Below are positions 34,131 through 44,115 of a DNA stretch of 64,000 nucleotides, one piece after another. Origin of the DNA: Brachionus rotundiformis. Taxonomy: Eukaryota; Rotifera; Eurotatoria; Ploima; Brachionidae. The notes beneath the pieces were generated by a model that was given only the letters and a program-made list of their open reading frames with translations, was not told the origin of the DNA and ran no database searches. Positions within the stretch are counted from its first letter, which is position 1. Every line of letters starts with the position of its first letter. The stretch covers positions 151,198 through 215,197 of the forward strand of contig JAESIW010000031.1 of NCBI GenBank assembly GCA_016802295.1, in the 5' to 3' direction. The position numbers and the translations under genes are program-made.

Positions 34131-34369
34131 AGAATATCTATTTTAATTAAAATTAATTTTTTATTATTTGTGTGATCATTTTTGTTTTTTTTTATTCACA
34201 AATATGTTGTTCTATACCAGACTACTAATGACGTCATTATATGTATTTTTTTAGAATTATTAAATTAAATTAAAAACGTTAATAAATAATTAAAAAAATA
34301 TTTTCTGTCTGTTTTTAATTTTTTTAATTGATATTAAAGATTTATGACAATTCATAAAAAAAGTTGAAT

Positions 34370-35218
34370 TAAGTAACTGGAAAGCAATATGGTCCACTAA
34401 ACTAAATGTATTAAAGTGTATAACAATGTATATTGGTCCAAGTAGGAATAAAACTGGATATACAGTTCCAATCTTGGATGAAGCAGTTACTCTTAAAGAA
34501 ACTGTTGAAGAAAAGAATCTCGGTGTTGTTGTATCTAATCACCTAAAATGGAACAAACAATGTTCATCTGTGGCATCTAAAGTCTGGGTGTCATCTAAAG
34601 GCTGATTGTTAGGTCAAATTAGGGATGCGTAAGTGTGTTTTGACAGGGAAACTTTTAGACTGTTATACATAGGACTTGTCAGACCGCATCTTGAATACAC
34701 TGTAAGTATTTAGAACTCTTCAACGAAAGCTGGCATAAGAAGAACGACAAAGCTAGTTATAGGGAAAACCCATACCAAGAAAGGCTAAGAGCTTTTGACT
34801 AAATGAGCTTAGAAGATCGTAGAACAAGAGGAGATCTTTTTCAAATGTTCAAAATGGTCATTTGTTATGAGAAGATCAACCTAATGAAAGGTGTGAATCT
34901 GGCTTCAAGTTAGAATCTGGACATAAGGAGAAAATATAACATGAAACTAGAAAAAGAAATTTGCAAACAAGCTACATCAAGATATAACTTTCTGACCAAA
35001 AGAGTGGTTTCAAAAAGGAAAGCTATACTGCAAAGTTTTATTAACTCAGAGACAGTTAATGACTTTAAAGCGGACATCGACAGAGAAGTGTTTGACATAG
35101 GACAAAGTAAGAATGGGCAAACTGACACAGCTCTTATGGAGCTAAATGTCGGAAGACATTAGTATACATTTCTAGACTGCAGTCTCATAACTACTACTTT
35201 TACTACTACTAAGGTAAT
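34370..35218 (+). pseudogene. 5'-truncated, decayed non-LTR retrotransposon (CR1/Jockey type)
   Basis: Translation gives the end of a reverse transcriptase: a thumb-region LNVLKCITMYIGPSRNK segment, then ETVEEKNLGVVVSNHLKW, then FRLLYIGLVRPHLEY, and the post-RT RRTRGDLFQMFKMV block. Several in-frame stops and frameshifts separate them. The last open part (34941-35159) is the ordinary C-terminus of such elements. The 3' end is followed by an ACT-rich simple repeat (about 35192-35214), the usual tail style. The catalytic RT core is absent, so the copy is dead. Confidence 0.85.
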
Positions 35219-35349
35219 ATTTAAGACACTTTAAAATTCTTTGTTTTTAAATACACTTAAATTTGCATTCTATCCAAACCTAAACATTATAAAAAATATC
35301 TTGAATAATATATTTAAAGATTCTTTCCAAATTAGACAATTTTTAACAA

Positions 35350-36907
35350 ATGTCAGAAGAAAAACTTGAAGAAATAGTTAATCAATCGTAATTTATTTTC
35401 AATTTTTCATACTCTGAATTTATTTTAAATTTTAAAGAATGGACACCAACGGAGTCGTCGGGTCTATGATAATTGATTCTGATGGTCTTTGTTTATCATG
35501 TAAGTATTAAAAACTTAAATAAAAAGCATTCAAAAAGTAATCTTAGTTAAGTTTTACTTAAATTAAAAAAATTTAATTTCAAATCATAAAAAAAATGAAC
35601 CGATTGTTAAAACTTAAAAATTTTTGCCAAAAAACTGCTATCTTTTGCTACGAAAGTAACAAATTTGGTCCATATGGATACGCTCTGATAAACCAAATAA
35701 AAAATGAATGGCTTAGATTTAGTTTGAACAAATTTAGTAACAATTTTTTGGTCGAAAACATTGATCTTATGAGCGAAAAAGAGACAGATTTTGATTTAGA
35801 TTCTTATTGTAAAAGATTGTCCAATTTTGGCAATCAGACCAATCTTGTCGGCATAATAAACACATTCACATCATCACAATCAAACACAACTTTATTTCCA
35901 GGAAATATTAATCAAACAAATTTGAATGCAATTTATTTAAATTCTGACTCAGAGGATTATTTTTCAGTCTGGCAACGAGAACGTTTTCAATGGTGGTCCA
36001 AAGTGGCTCATTATCCTGAACACCTTTTATTGGAAAAATTCAACATCATCTACCAATATGATCAATCGGAAATTATAAACAAAATAGAAAAATTATCTCT
36101 CTTAGATAACTTTGAAAATTTGCCAAATTTCAAAAAATTAGATAAATTGAAAAATTTAGTAGTTTCACAAACTAGTTGTGAGACAATATTAGAAAATATA
36201 ATAATAGATTCTGTACAATTCCATGATGATCTGAAGCTAAAAGAAAAACTTGGCAAATACGGTATAAATGTCCAGGAAAAAATTTACTTCAATTTGGACT
36301 TTCGTCTAGCCCCGTACAAAATCTGCTTGCTTTATTCACCTGTGGTCAAAGAGCTTGCCGAAGACTTTAAAAAACTCTTCTATCACAAAACCAAACACAA
36401 CATTTTGTTATTTGAGCTTGGAGACAATCAAGCTGATTTAGAGTCTAAATACGACCACATCGATTTAATGGGCATACCTTATAGTGTCTATCTACCAAAT
36501 AGTATAACCAAAGACGGTATCTGTCAGCTTAGAAACAGAGACACAACAATCTGCGAAGAAACTCATCTTAATTTGGTCATTCAGCAGTTTAATTCTTTAG
36601 TTAATGCCATTAGTTTTTAGGAATAAAATTTTTGAATGTTTTTATTTTAATTTTTAATTAATTTTTAACTATTAAACAATTTAATTAGCAAGAGGAAAAA
36701 CAAATACTTTATTAGGTGGACCAATATCAGAACTGACTAATTTGGCATCCAAACTTTGCAATAATGAAAATCCGGCAATAGTTTTGGAAACAGATAGCTG
36801 GTAAATTCTTGAACTTGGAAAATTTTATTTACCTATTTAATTTAAGTAATCTATTAATAAAACGTGAAGGAACAATTACAGCTGCTGTTTATAAACAAGT
36901 TTCATAA
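35350..36907 (+). CDS. LAMTOR5: Ragulator subunit LAMTOR5 (HBXIP), host of a nested gene
   Basis: Four exons: 35350-35387, 35438-35499, 36689-36800, 36847-36907; 90 residues (human 91). LAMTOR5 is a roadblock-fold subunit of the Ragulator complex that anchors Rag GTPases and mTORC1 at the lysosome. Conserved pieces: VGSMIIDSDGLCLSSRG (human VGVLCTDSQGLNLGCRG), ISELTNLASKL, VLETDSC and the final LLIKREGTITAAVYK. Splice phases agree at all three joins. Intron 2 (35500-36688, 1189 nt) has a strong GTAAGT donor and contains the complete POLG2 ORF in the same orientation. Introns 1 and 3 are 50 and 46 nt. The LAMTOR5 frame stops within three codons of the intron, so unspliced RNA could not make a fusion. 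Confidence 0.9.
35595..36620 (+). CDS. POLG2: Mitochondrial DNA polymerase gamma accessory subunit
   Basis: Single exon, 341 residues, lying wholly inside intron 2 of LAMTOR5 on the same strand. POLG2 is the processivity subunit of mitochondrial DNA polymerase, derived from class II aminoacyl-tRNA synthetases. Diagnostic blocks: FGPYGYALINQIKNEW near the N-terminus (human FGPLGVELRKNLAAEW), WQRERFQWWSKVA, RLAPYKICLLY at the start of the anticodon-binding-like domain, and the C-terminal QLRNRDTTICEETH (human HLRSRDTTMKEMMH). Shorter than human (485), lacking a long presequence. ATG 35595 is only 95 nt after the LAMTOR5 donor site, and AATAAA begins immediately after the stop (36622), still within the intron. 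Confidence 0.92.
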   Translation: MNRLLKLKNFCQKTAIFCYESNKFGPYGYALINQIKNEWLRFSLNKFSNNFLVENIDLMSEKETDFDLDSYCKRLSNFGNQTNLVGIINTFTSSQSNTTLFPGNINQTNLNAIYLNSDSEDYFSVWQRERFQWWSKVAHYPEHLLLEKFNIIYQYDQSEIINKIEKLSLLDNFENLPNFKKLDKLKNLVVSQTSCETILENIIIDSVQFHDDLKLKEKLGKYGINVQEKIYFNLDFRLAPYKICLLYSPVVKELAEDFKKLFYHKTKHNILLFELGDNQADLESKYDHIDLMGIPYSVYLPNSITKDGICQLRNRDTTICEETHLNLVIQQFNSLVNAISF

Positions 36908-37153
36908 ATTGATATTTTTTTCCTTTTAAACTAACTTCTTTAATAAAATTTTAAAATTAGTTTTGTTTTTTTTTAATTTAATTTCGTGAGGCATTTGAAA
37001 GTCTCTCTTGAACCATAAATACCATCTAAACCATACTCAGATCCATGGAAAATTATAATCTTATTATAATTTTATGAATTTTTGATCATTGGAATAAAAA
37101 TTCAGAAAAGATAATTTATTTATTTTTATTTAAAGCAATTAAAATAAAAACTT

Positions 37154-37900
37154 TTAGCATTCTTCAGATTTATCTTCAGTATTTTTATCAAAGTCTTCTA
37201 CCACAATTTTAATGCCATGATTTGCAAGACATTTTGGTTCATTGGATTTAGAATTATCTAAGTCCGGGTCCTCATAACCACTGTTTTCATATTGAACAAT
37301 ATTTTCATTTGTTTTAGATTTTTTTTTATCTCTATAAGTATCATTTAAAGTATGCAGCCTGCTGATTAGTTCCATTACTGGTGAATTCGATTTTTGGTTT
37401 TTCCTAGCCACTGGTGGGTTAATTAGATTATCTATTATTTTAACTACTTCCTGGTCTACGTGCGCATTCGGACTAGCCAATGCATCTTTAAACAAACTAT
37501 AAGGCACCTTGTTTTCATCTGGTAGTGTAAAACTTTTGTGAACTTGTACCGTATTTGTACTAAATTGACTAAATTTTCTATTTTTTACACTTTCTTGGAA
37601 ATTTTCCTCACGTTGATTTCTTTCCTGCTTTGTTTTGTTATAAAGTACCAAGAAATTTTCAAGAATCTCCACATTTTTTGCCACACGACGCCGTTTATAC
37701 TTGGCACGTATTTTGAAAACACAAGACAGAAAAGCAAACAACACCAGAATAAATATAATTACGCCAAGAAAAGGCGCTGAAGACAAAAACATGACCACTA
37801 GAAAAGATTTATCTCTTCTCATATTTTGGTCAATCCAAAATTGGATCCTATTTGATTCGATTGGGTCCAAACTAGTTGATTTAGTGGTTAAATTAGGCAT
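37154..37900 (-). CDS. Unrecognised single-pass membrane protein
   Basis: Intronless ORF of 248 residues. I do not recognise the family. The first 31 residues are polar, followed by one long hydrophobic segment at about 32-62 (FLVVMFLSSAPFLGVIIF and on), then a strongly basic stretch (KIRAKYKRRR), which predicts the N-terminus outside and a cytoplasmic C-terminal tail of about 185 residues. The tail is charged, Lys/Asn/Glu-rich and probably disordered, with acidic clusters near the end (VVEDFDKNTED). There is no cleavable signal or Cys-rich domain. The codon pattern and single long frame in AT-rich DNA support a real gene. It is divergent from TXNDC12, with 161 bp between start codons. Confidence 0.7.
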   Translation of the reverse strand: MPNLTTKSTSLDPIESNRIQFWIDQNMRRDKSFLVVMFLSSAPFLGVIIFILVLFAFLSCVFKIRAKYKRRRVAKNVEILENFLVLYNKTKQERNQREENFQESVKNRKFSQFSTNTVQVHKSFTLPDENKVPYSLFKDALASPNAHVDQEVVKIIDNLINPPVARKNQKSNSPVMELISRLHTLNDTYRDKKKSKTNENIVQYENSGYEDPDLDNSKSNEPKCLANHGIKIVVEDFDKNTEDKSEEC

Positions 37901-38061
37901 TTTTGATTTTTCCAGATGAGATAAATAATTTTTATATTTTCGCTTTTTTGATTTTTAAAGGTAATTTATGAAGGTATTTTTTTTAAGAATCGTTTTTTTT
38001 TCTCTTGTCTATTTTTGTTTTATGCCTCCAATTTAATTCAGAGTTAATTTTTGTCTAAGTT

Positions 38062-39277
38062 ATGCTTAGTTCTAGATACTTAATAATTACCTTGGTGCTG
38101 AGTGTACTAGTTAAACTGAGAGCTACTGACACAAATGGAGAAAAAAATATTTATGGTAGATCATAATTTACTATCTTTATTTTAATTAGAAATAGTTCTA
38201 GAATGTTTTTAAGCAGGCGTAGAATGGAATAGTATGGACGAAGCCTTACATGGCGAATTGGTCAAACCAATATTTGTTTTTATTCATAAATCTTGGTGCA
38301 AAGCATGTCAAAGTAGAATTTGAAAATTTAATTTAAAAAAGATTTTGATCAATTAATTTGGTTGATACCAGATTTAAAAGAAAGCTTAGCACAATCTCTA
38401 AAATTTAAAGAATTAAGCGAGTTGTTTTATATGATTAGTTATGAGGTAATTTTAAATACCAAATATATCAAATATAAAGATTTGAAGTATTTAAAAATCT
38501 ATCCAAGGATGACGAGGAGCCCAAAGACGATTATTACGCTCCAGATGGAAACTATATACCTCGCATTTTTTTTATGAATTCTTCAGGTGGTATCAGACAC
38601 GACATTTACAATGAAAATGGCAATCCAGATTATAAATACTTTTATTCAAATGCTGATCAAGGTAAAAAAGAATTTTATTTTGATAAAAAAGTGAACTTTA
38701 AGCATTTAAGTAGGCATTTTCAAAAGAAAATTTATAATGTAAATATCGTCTATCAGGTTAGATAAATTCAAATAAAATTTAAATTAGATAATATAATTTT
38801 AATTTGAATTAAAACAAAATATTATCTATATTTATTAACAGCTTTGAAGATTATTATTGAGCTCTAATCACTTATTTAAAAAAAATTAATTTTAATTAAT
38901 TTTGTTTTTCTCATAATTAATGCTTTTTAAAATTAAAAAATTGCATAATTTTTGCATAGGACTTTTTTGCCAGAAAAAAAAGCTATTTCTTAAAATTGAA
39001 TTTAAAAATTATTTTTAAATTTTTATTCTGATTTTTTTTCAAAATTGTGAAAAAAAATTTAGCATTTGTTTATTATGATTAAATTCACATTAGATAATTT
39101 TTAAAAGTTGTTCACTCAATGGAAAAAGCTATTGAAATTTTTTACACAAATGAAGAAATCGAGGATGAGATAACAGATTATGAGAATTTAGAGGACGATT
39201 ACGATAGGGCTATGGACGACGATTTAAGAGTAGAAAATGAATATGATGAATCAGCTATTTTGCACGAGGATCTGTAA
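38062..39277 (+). CDS. TXNDC12: Thioredoxin domain-containing protein 12 (ERp18/AGR family)
   Basis: Five exons: 38062-38155, 38217-38312, 38372-38437, 38488-38661, 39108-39277; 199 residues. A thiol-disulphide oxidoreductase of the ER lumen. Seen: a signal peptide (LIITLVLSVLV), the active site KSWCKACQ with both Cys present, DDEEPKDDYYAPDGNYIPRI and NENGNPDYKYFYSNADQ, all closely matching TXNDC12. It ends HEDL, an ER-retrieval-type signal. The C-terminus has an extra acidic stretch of about 45 residues (EDDYDRAMDDDLRVENEYDE), longer than in vertebrates. For intron 3, donor GTTATG at 38438 with acceptor at 38487 gives a 50-nt intron and keeps the frame; the stronger-looking GTAATT at 38446 does not. 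Intron 4 is 446 nt. Confidence 0.9.
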
Positions 39278-39512
39278 TAAAAAATACTTTTTAAGGCTGA
39301 CTTTTGATTTTTTAAATGCTTAAATTTGATCTTAAATAAAATTTATTCAAAAGATAAAAAATTTTTTTAATTAAATGTAATCATCTGATCATAAATAAAA
39401 GTTAAAAGGCAAATAGCTTCATCTTGAAATAATATTCAAGAATTTTTGCTTAAATACGAGAAGAAAAATTTTTATATTTTTTGAAAAAAAAATTAAGAAA
39501 AAAATTTTCATA

Positions 39513-41899
39513 ATGAATAGTATATTTAATTATATACGCGGAGATGAATATCCAAATCCGGCCACAGTCTCATCCCATAGATATAAATTATCCCATATAT
39601 TCGAATCTTGTAAATTATTTTTCAAATATCTGTCTAAGGTGCTTAAGCACCTTTTTCCGTCCCTAAAGTCAGCCTCTTTTGTCCTTTTTCTGGTCTTGCT
39701 AATCGATGTTGTTCTGCTTGAGTTTGTTGTATACAGAGTTGGTTTATTCAGTGGTCGCTATTATAAGGTTTTATCTGAGCGAGATTTGCCCGCATTTTGG
39801 CCTCTAGCTGCCACATCCATTGCCTACATTGCCATAAACGCTTTTATGAAAAGTATCAAAGACTTTGTCACCAATCTATTGAGCATAGTTTGGCGAAAAT
39901 ACATAACAATTAGTTTGCATGAAAGCTATTTTCGGTCAAAGAATTTTTATTATTTGCAGCACCAATTTGCCTCAATTGATGACAGTGTAAATATTTTAAT
40001 TGATGGAGATGGTTCGGTAAATAATTCGAAAATTCAAAAGTCAAATAGGCGGCCGCTAGGAGTTCAAAATTCAGTAGAACCAATTCTTGGTGAATTAAAC
40101 AGTTCAGAGAACAAAATAAATGGCTTAAATGAGATAAGACCACTTTTGGACAATCCAGATCAGCGAATTACCCAAGATGTGAAAAGTCTTTGCACCAGCA
40201 TTGCCAATATTGTGCCATTAATTTTAATTTCACCTTTTGTTATTGGTTGGTATGGATACCAGGTAAAGATAAGATTTTGATTTTTTTTCCAAATCAAGCT
40301 CAATTTAGGCTTTTTTAGACTTATATTACTGTTGGGTACTCAGGCCCACTGGCAGTGGTTGTTTATTTTTTAGTCGGCACACTCATAAATGGTCCACTTA
40401 CGGCTCCAATTGCCAGAGTTATCTACAAACAAGATAAAAAAGAAGGAGATTTCAGGTAACTTTAGTTATATTAAAAGTGAATTTATTTTTTTAATTTCAA
40501 TTTTTGGAAGCCGATGAACCATTTGGTCTTTTCTAGTTTGGTTTATTCGGTTACCGTACATTTCAAGATATTTAATGATGATTTTTATTTACCAAATAAA
40601 GGTTCAAGCATATGAATTTGAGAATAAATGCTGAATCGATTGCGTTCTATGATTCGAACCAAAATGAGCTCAATAAAATTAACGAAAATTTTAATCAATT
40701 GTTAAGTGAGTAAAATATAAGATTTAATTAATAAATGAAGGATTAGATTAAAAAATTAACTTATTAATTTTTAAATTAATTATTCAATTGATTTATTAAA
40801 CTAGCATTTTGAATGTATTTTTATTAAAATTACAATTCTTAAAGCTACATTTTAGCTTGTTATGGAGAAAAAAAAATCCTAAAATTTTAATTAAAAAGAT
40901 GTATCGTATAGAAGAAACTGGAAAGAGCTTATTTTAAAACAATTTATAAATTTGAGTCAATATTTTGGTGGTATATTAGCATATTTAGTCTTGGCAATAC
41001 CAATTTTTACCCATGTGTATGATGACTATTCGCCAACTGATTTGGCTCAACTAATTAGCAATTATTCATTCAAGTGTCAATATTTAATTTATCTTTTCAC
41101 TCGACTCTATGATATTCTAAATGAAATATCGAGCATTGTAGGAAATACCAGACGTATTGGTGAACTTATTGAAAAAATGTCCCAAAACATTGAACAAAGA
41201 TCTCTTTACGAGCGAAAAAAGCTAATCGAACCAGCAGATGGTTCATGTTTACAATTGGAAAACTTAACATTACAAATCCCTGATGAAAACAAAGTATTGG
41301 TAAAAAATTTGAATTTTAAATTTAAAAAAGGAGAAAATGTTTTAATTAGTGGAAGATCAGGATGTGGAAAAACTTCCTTGTTTCGATGTATTAGTGGCTT
41401 ATGGAATTCATACTCTGGACAAATTAGATACTTTATTGATCCAAATGAAATATTTTTTCTTCCACAAATTTCCTATTTTACTTCAGGCTCGCTATTTGAA
41501 CAAATTTGCTATCCATCATCGAGCCAAACTTTGGATAATGAGACATCTAAAAATATAGTTGAATGGCTGCGAGAGTTTAGATTGAGCCATTTGTTGGATA
41601 AAGTTAATTCTGACTTGAACTTTGTACCAGAATTCAACTGGTCATCTATTTTATCCGAAGGTGAAAAGCAAAGACTATCTTTTTTAAGAGTACTCTACCA
41701 TAGACCTAAATTTGCGCTTCTTGACGAGTTTACTTCTTCAGTAGATCAAGAAACTGAGGCTTTAATGTATGAATATTTAAGCAAAATAGAGTGCAGTTTT
41801 ATGAGTATAGCGCACCGAGATACGGCAAAAAAGTTTCATCAAATAGAATTAATGATAACAAGTGATAAAAGTTACAATATAGTACATCTTAATTTTTGA
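39513..41899 (+). CDS. ABCD4: ATP-binding cassette sub-family D member 4
   Basis: Four exons: 39513-40262, 40319-40455, 40602-40709, 40912-41899; 660 residues. A half-transporter that exports vitamin B12 from lysosomes in vertebrates. The transmembrane domain carries the ABCD signature NPDQRITQDV and the ABCD4 blocks KKEGDFRFKHMNLRINAE and LVLAIPIFTHVY. The nucleotide-binding domain has Walker A GRSGCGKTS, signature LSEGEKQRLSF, Walker B FALLDEFTSS and the switch His in SIAHRD. A 50-residue Asn/Ser-rich insertion before NPDQR is absent from human ABCD4 (606). Exon 3 must end at 40709 (donor GTAAAAT), not at the nearer GTGAGT, to keep the frame into SERNWKEL. Confidence 0.93.
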
Positions 41900-42531
41900 A
41901 TTCTTTTAATTTCTGTATTTTATCTTAATTATAAATTTTATATAATCAATTTTAATTTTGGAATTTTAATAAATTTTAATTCAATCTTCATATTAATTTA
42001 AATTGATTATCATTCTAATAAAAAAAACTGTGTTCAAGGGAAGAAAATTAAACAAATAATGTGATTTACCTGATTTTATCAGTAAAATTGATACAAATGA
42101 TGGTGAAAATAATGTCGAACAATAGTTAAGAAAAAAAGATGACTTTCAATTAAAGTACTGTTAAAAAAAATTATTTTAATGGCTAAATTTTAACAGCTAT
42201 TTAAATCATCTCAATGACTTAACTATTAAATATTGACAAAAAAATAAACTCGAAATTTTAAAATTTTAACTAACAGCTTAAAATGATTTATTAATTTATT
42301 TATTTCTGAATAATTTTGAGGAGAACCTCAGGCTACTCAGAGTGGAATAAGGTCCATATTTATAAAACTGGTGGCATATTCAACAGTATAAAAGACAAAA
42401 CAAAATAAGATCAGTTTGGTCGCATCATCAAAAATGAAATGCGTAAAAACGCTTTAAGAAAAATGTCATAAGTAGCACATCATCTTAAGAAAAAGAGAAA
42501 AGATAAAAACTCTCAAAAATTTATTCAATAT
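41900..42531. other. Intergenic, possible gene relic
   Basis: AT-rich spacer after ABCD4. A stretch at about 42340-42520 is less AT-rich and can be read for short runs as protein-like, but stops interrupt it and I cannot name a family. No intact gene. Confidence 0.4.
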
Positions 42532-42563
42532 GTAAAATATGTTGCAAAAGTTTAGAAATTGGT
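42532..42563. repeat. Left terminal inverted repeat of the Tc1 element
   Basis: Contains TATGTTGCAAAAGTTTAGAA, which pairs with the right end with one mismatch over the core. The outermost bases, which should read CAGT, are changed to AAAA-like sequence. Confidence 0.75.
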
Positions 42564-42666
42564 TATGTTATTTATCTAAAATTGTTTACTTGTTGTATTT
42601 TTAACTTAGGTCTTTTCAAAATAACTTAACCAAAAAATCTTAATTTTGCCAAAAAATTACCAAAAA

Positions 42667-43630
42667 ATGGGTAGAAAAAAAAGTCTCTAGCCCACTAAAA
42701 TGGCAGATCGTGGGTCTGCTAAAAAGTAGAGATAAAAAGCAAAATGAGATAGCTAACATGTTAGGTGTATCTCCAAAATGTGTCTCTTCAACTAAAAAAC
42801 GATATGAAGAGACTGTACTGTGTCTGATCGAAGCCGTTCTGGTAGACCTCGGAAGTTGACTTTTAGGGATGAAAATTACATTTTTATAGCGATAAGAAAA
42901 GACCCTACATCTAGCTATCAAAAACTCGCCACTGATTTTAATTCTAAAACTCAAGGGGTTAGGATAAGTAAGTCTACTGTAATGAGATTTCACAAAAAAA
43001 AAGTTTAGAGTCCCATAGAGCGGTCAAAAAGTGGTGTTAACCGAGACTTAATTAGAGAGTTAATGATTGGTCCAGAATCATTTACAGTGACAAGTCCAAT
43101 TTTGAGGGCTTCAATCGTATCGTAAGTCAAGAGTAATCGGTAAAAGGTTTAAAAATGAAAATTTTCATCCGAAGTTCTGTATACCAAGGTTACAAAACGG
43201 TGGAGGGTCAGCTGGTATAAGCAACATTTATACAGGACGAATTAATCAATTTGTCTACATCGACACCTTGGAAAACAAACTTTTACCATCTGTTGAACTG
43301 CTATTTGAGCCAGACGACCCTTGGATTTTTCAGCAAGATGGCGGTTCGGCACATACTGCCCACTCAGTAAGGGACTGGTTGAAAGAACAGAACATTGAGG
43401 TTCTGCCATGGTGTGCCCGTTCACCAGATCTCAACCAAAACGAGAACTTATGGTCATACGTGGATGCCAAAATGGTATACACAAAGATAACCTCTATCCA
43501 GCATTTAAAAGAGGTTCTACACAATGAGTGGTTAAAGATTCCGACTGAGTACGTACAAAAAGTGATTGAATCTATGCCAAAAAGAGTTTTGGCTTGTTAT
43601 AAGGCCAAAGGCGGTCATTTTAAATACTAA
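42667..43630 (+). pseudogene. Tc1-type transposase, inactivated
   Basis: Fragments of one transposase in different frames. First the paired-type helix-turn-helix (PLKWQIVGLLKS, NEIANMLGVS), then the AT-hook-like GRPRKLTF and second HTH (RISKSTVMRFHKKK), then after a stop and a deletion the catalytic end. The last frame (43268-43630) keeps the second Asp (WIFQQDGGSAHTA) and the Glu (SPDLNQNENLW) with exactly 34 residues between them, as in Tc1. The first catalytic Asp block is missing, and the usual PDLNPIENLW reads PDLNQNENLW. Frameshift near 42815, stop after 43005 and an internal deletion make it dead. Confidence 0.9.
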
Positions 43631-43805
43631 ATTATAAAAATTTCTTAACTTTTGAACCGTTTTTTTTTTTAATTGGTGTATCCATTTTTTTTTATTGATA
43701 TCATGATCTTGGATTGCTGAAAAATAAAAATTTGAAAAAAATTGTAATTTTATATTTTCCCGCCTATTATATATGCAAAAACAATTCTTTTGATAACAAA
43801 AAAAA

Positions 43806-43833
43806 AATTTCTAAATTTTTGCAACATACTGTA
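43806..43833. repeat. Right terminal inverted repeat of the Tc1 element
   Basis: Reverse complement reads TACAGTATGTTGCAAAAATT and continues, keeping the canonical TA-CAGT end of Tc1 elements. Pairs with 42532-42563. Confidence 0.8.
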
Positions 43834-44115
43834 TGATAAAACACTCTATCGGAAACTGCTACCATAGTAACTAAACTCTTAATCTACAAGAGACCCGCTT
43901 GTTTTCATTTTTACCATAAAATTAGCATTTTTGCATTACCAAAAAAAGGAATAAAACTTAAATAAAAATTCCAGTCAAACTTAATATTTTTACTTCGAAG
44001 CATATTAAATTTTTTTATTGTTATGAAAATCTAGTTTTCTGAACAAGAATTTTTAATTCAATTGGGATCAAGATCTAACTTTTAATATTAATTGTATTTA
44101 ATAGTTTAATAAAGA

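Larger units (their letters stand above)
42532..43833 (+). mobile_element. Tc1/mariner transposon (DD34E), decayed
   Basis: About 1.3 kb, the usual Tc1 size. The outer ends are inverted copies: TATGTTGCAAAAGTTTAGAA at the left and the reverse complement of TATGTTGCAAAAATTTAGAA at the right, next to TA. Inside is a broken transposase. The element contains no other gene. Confidence 0.88.
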
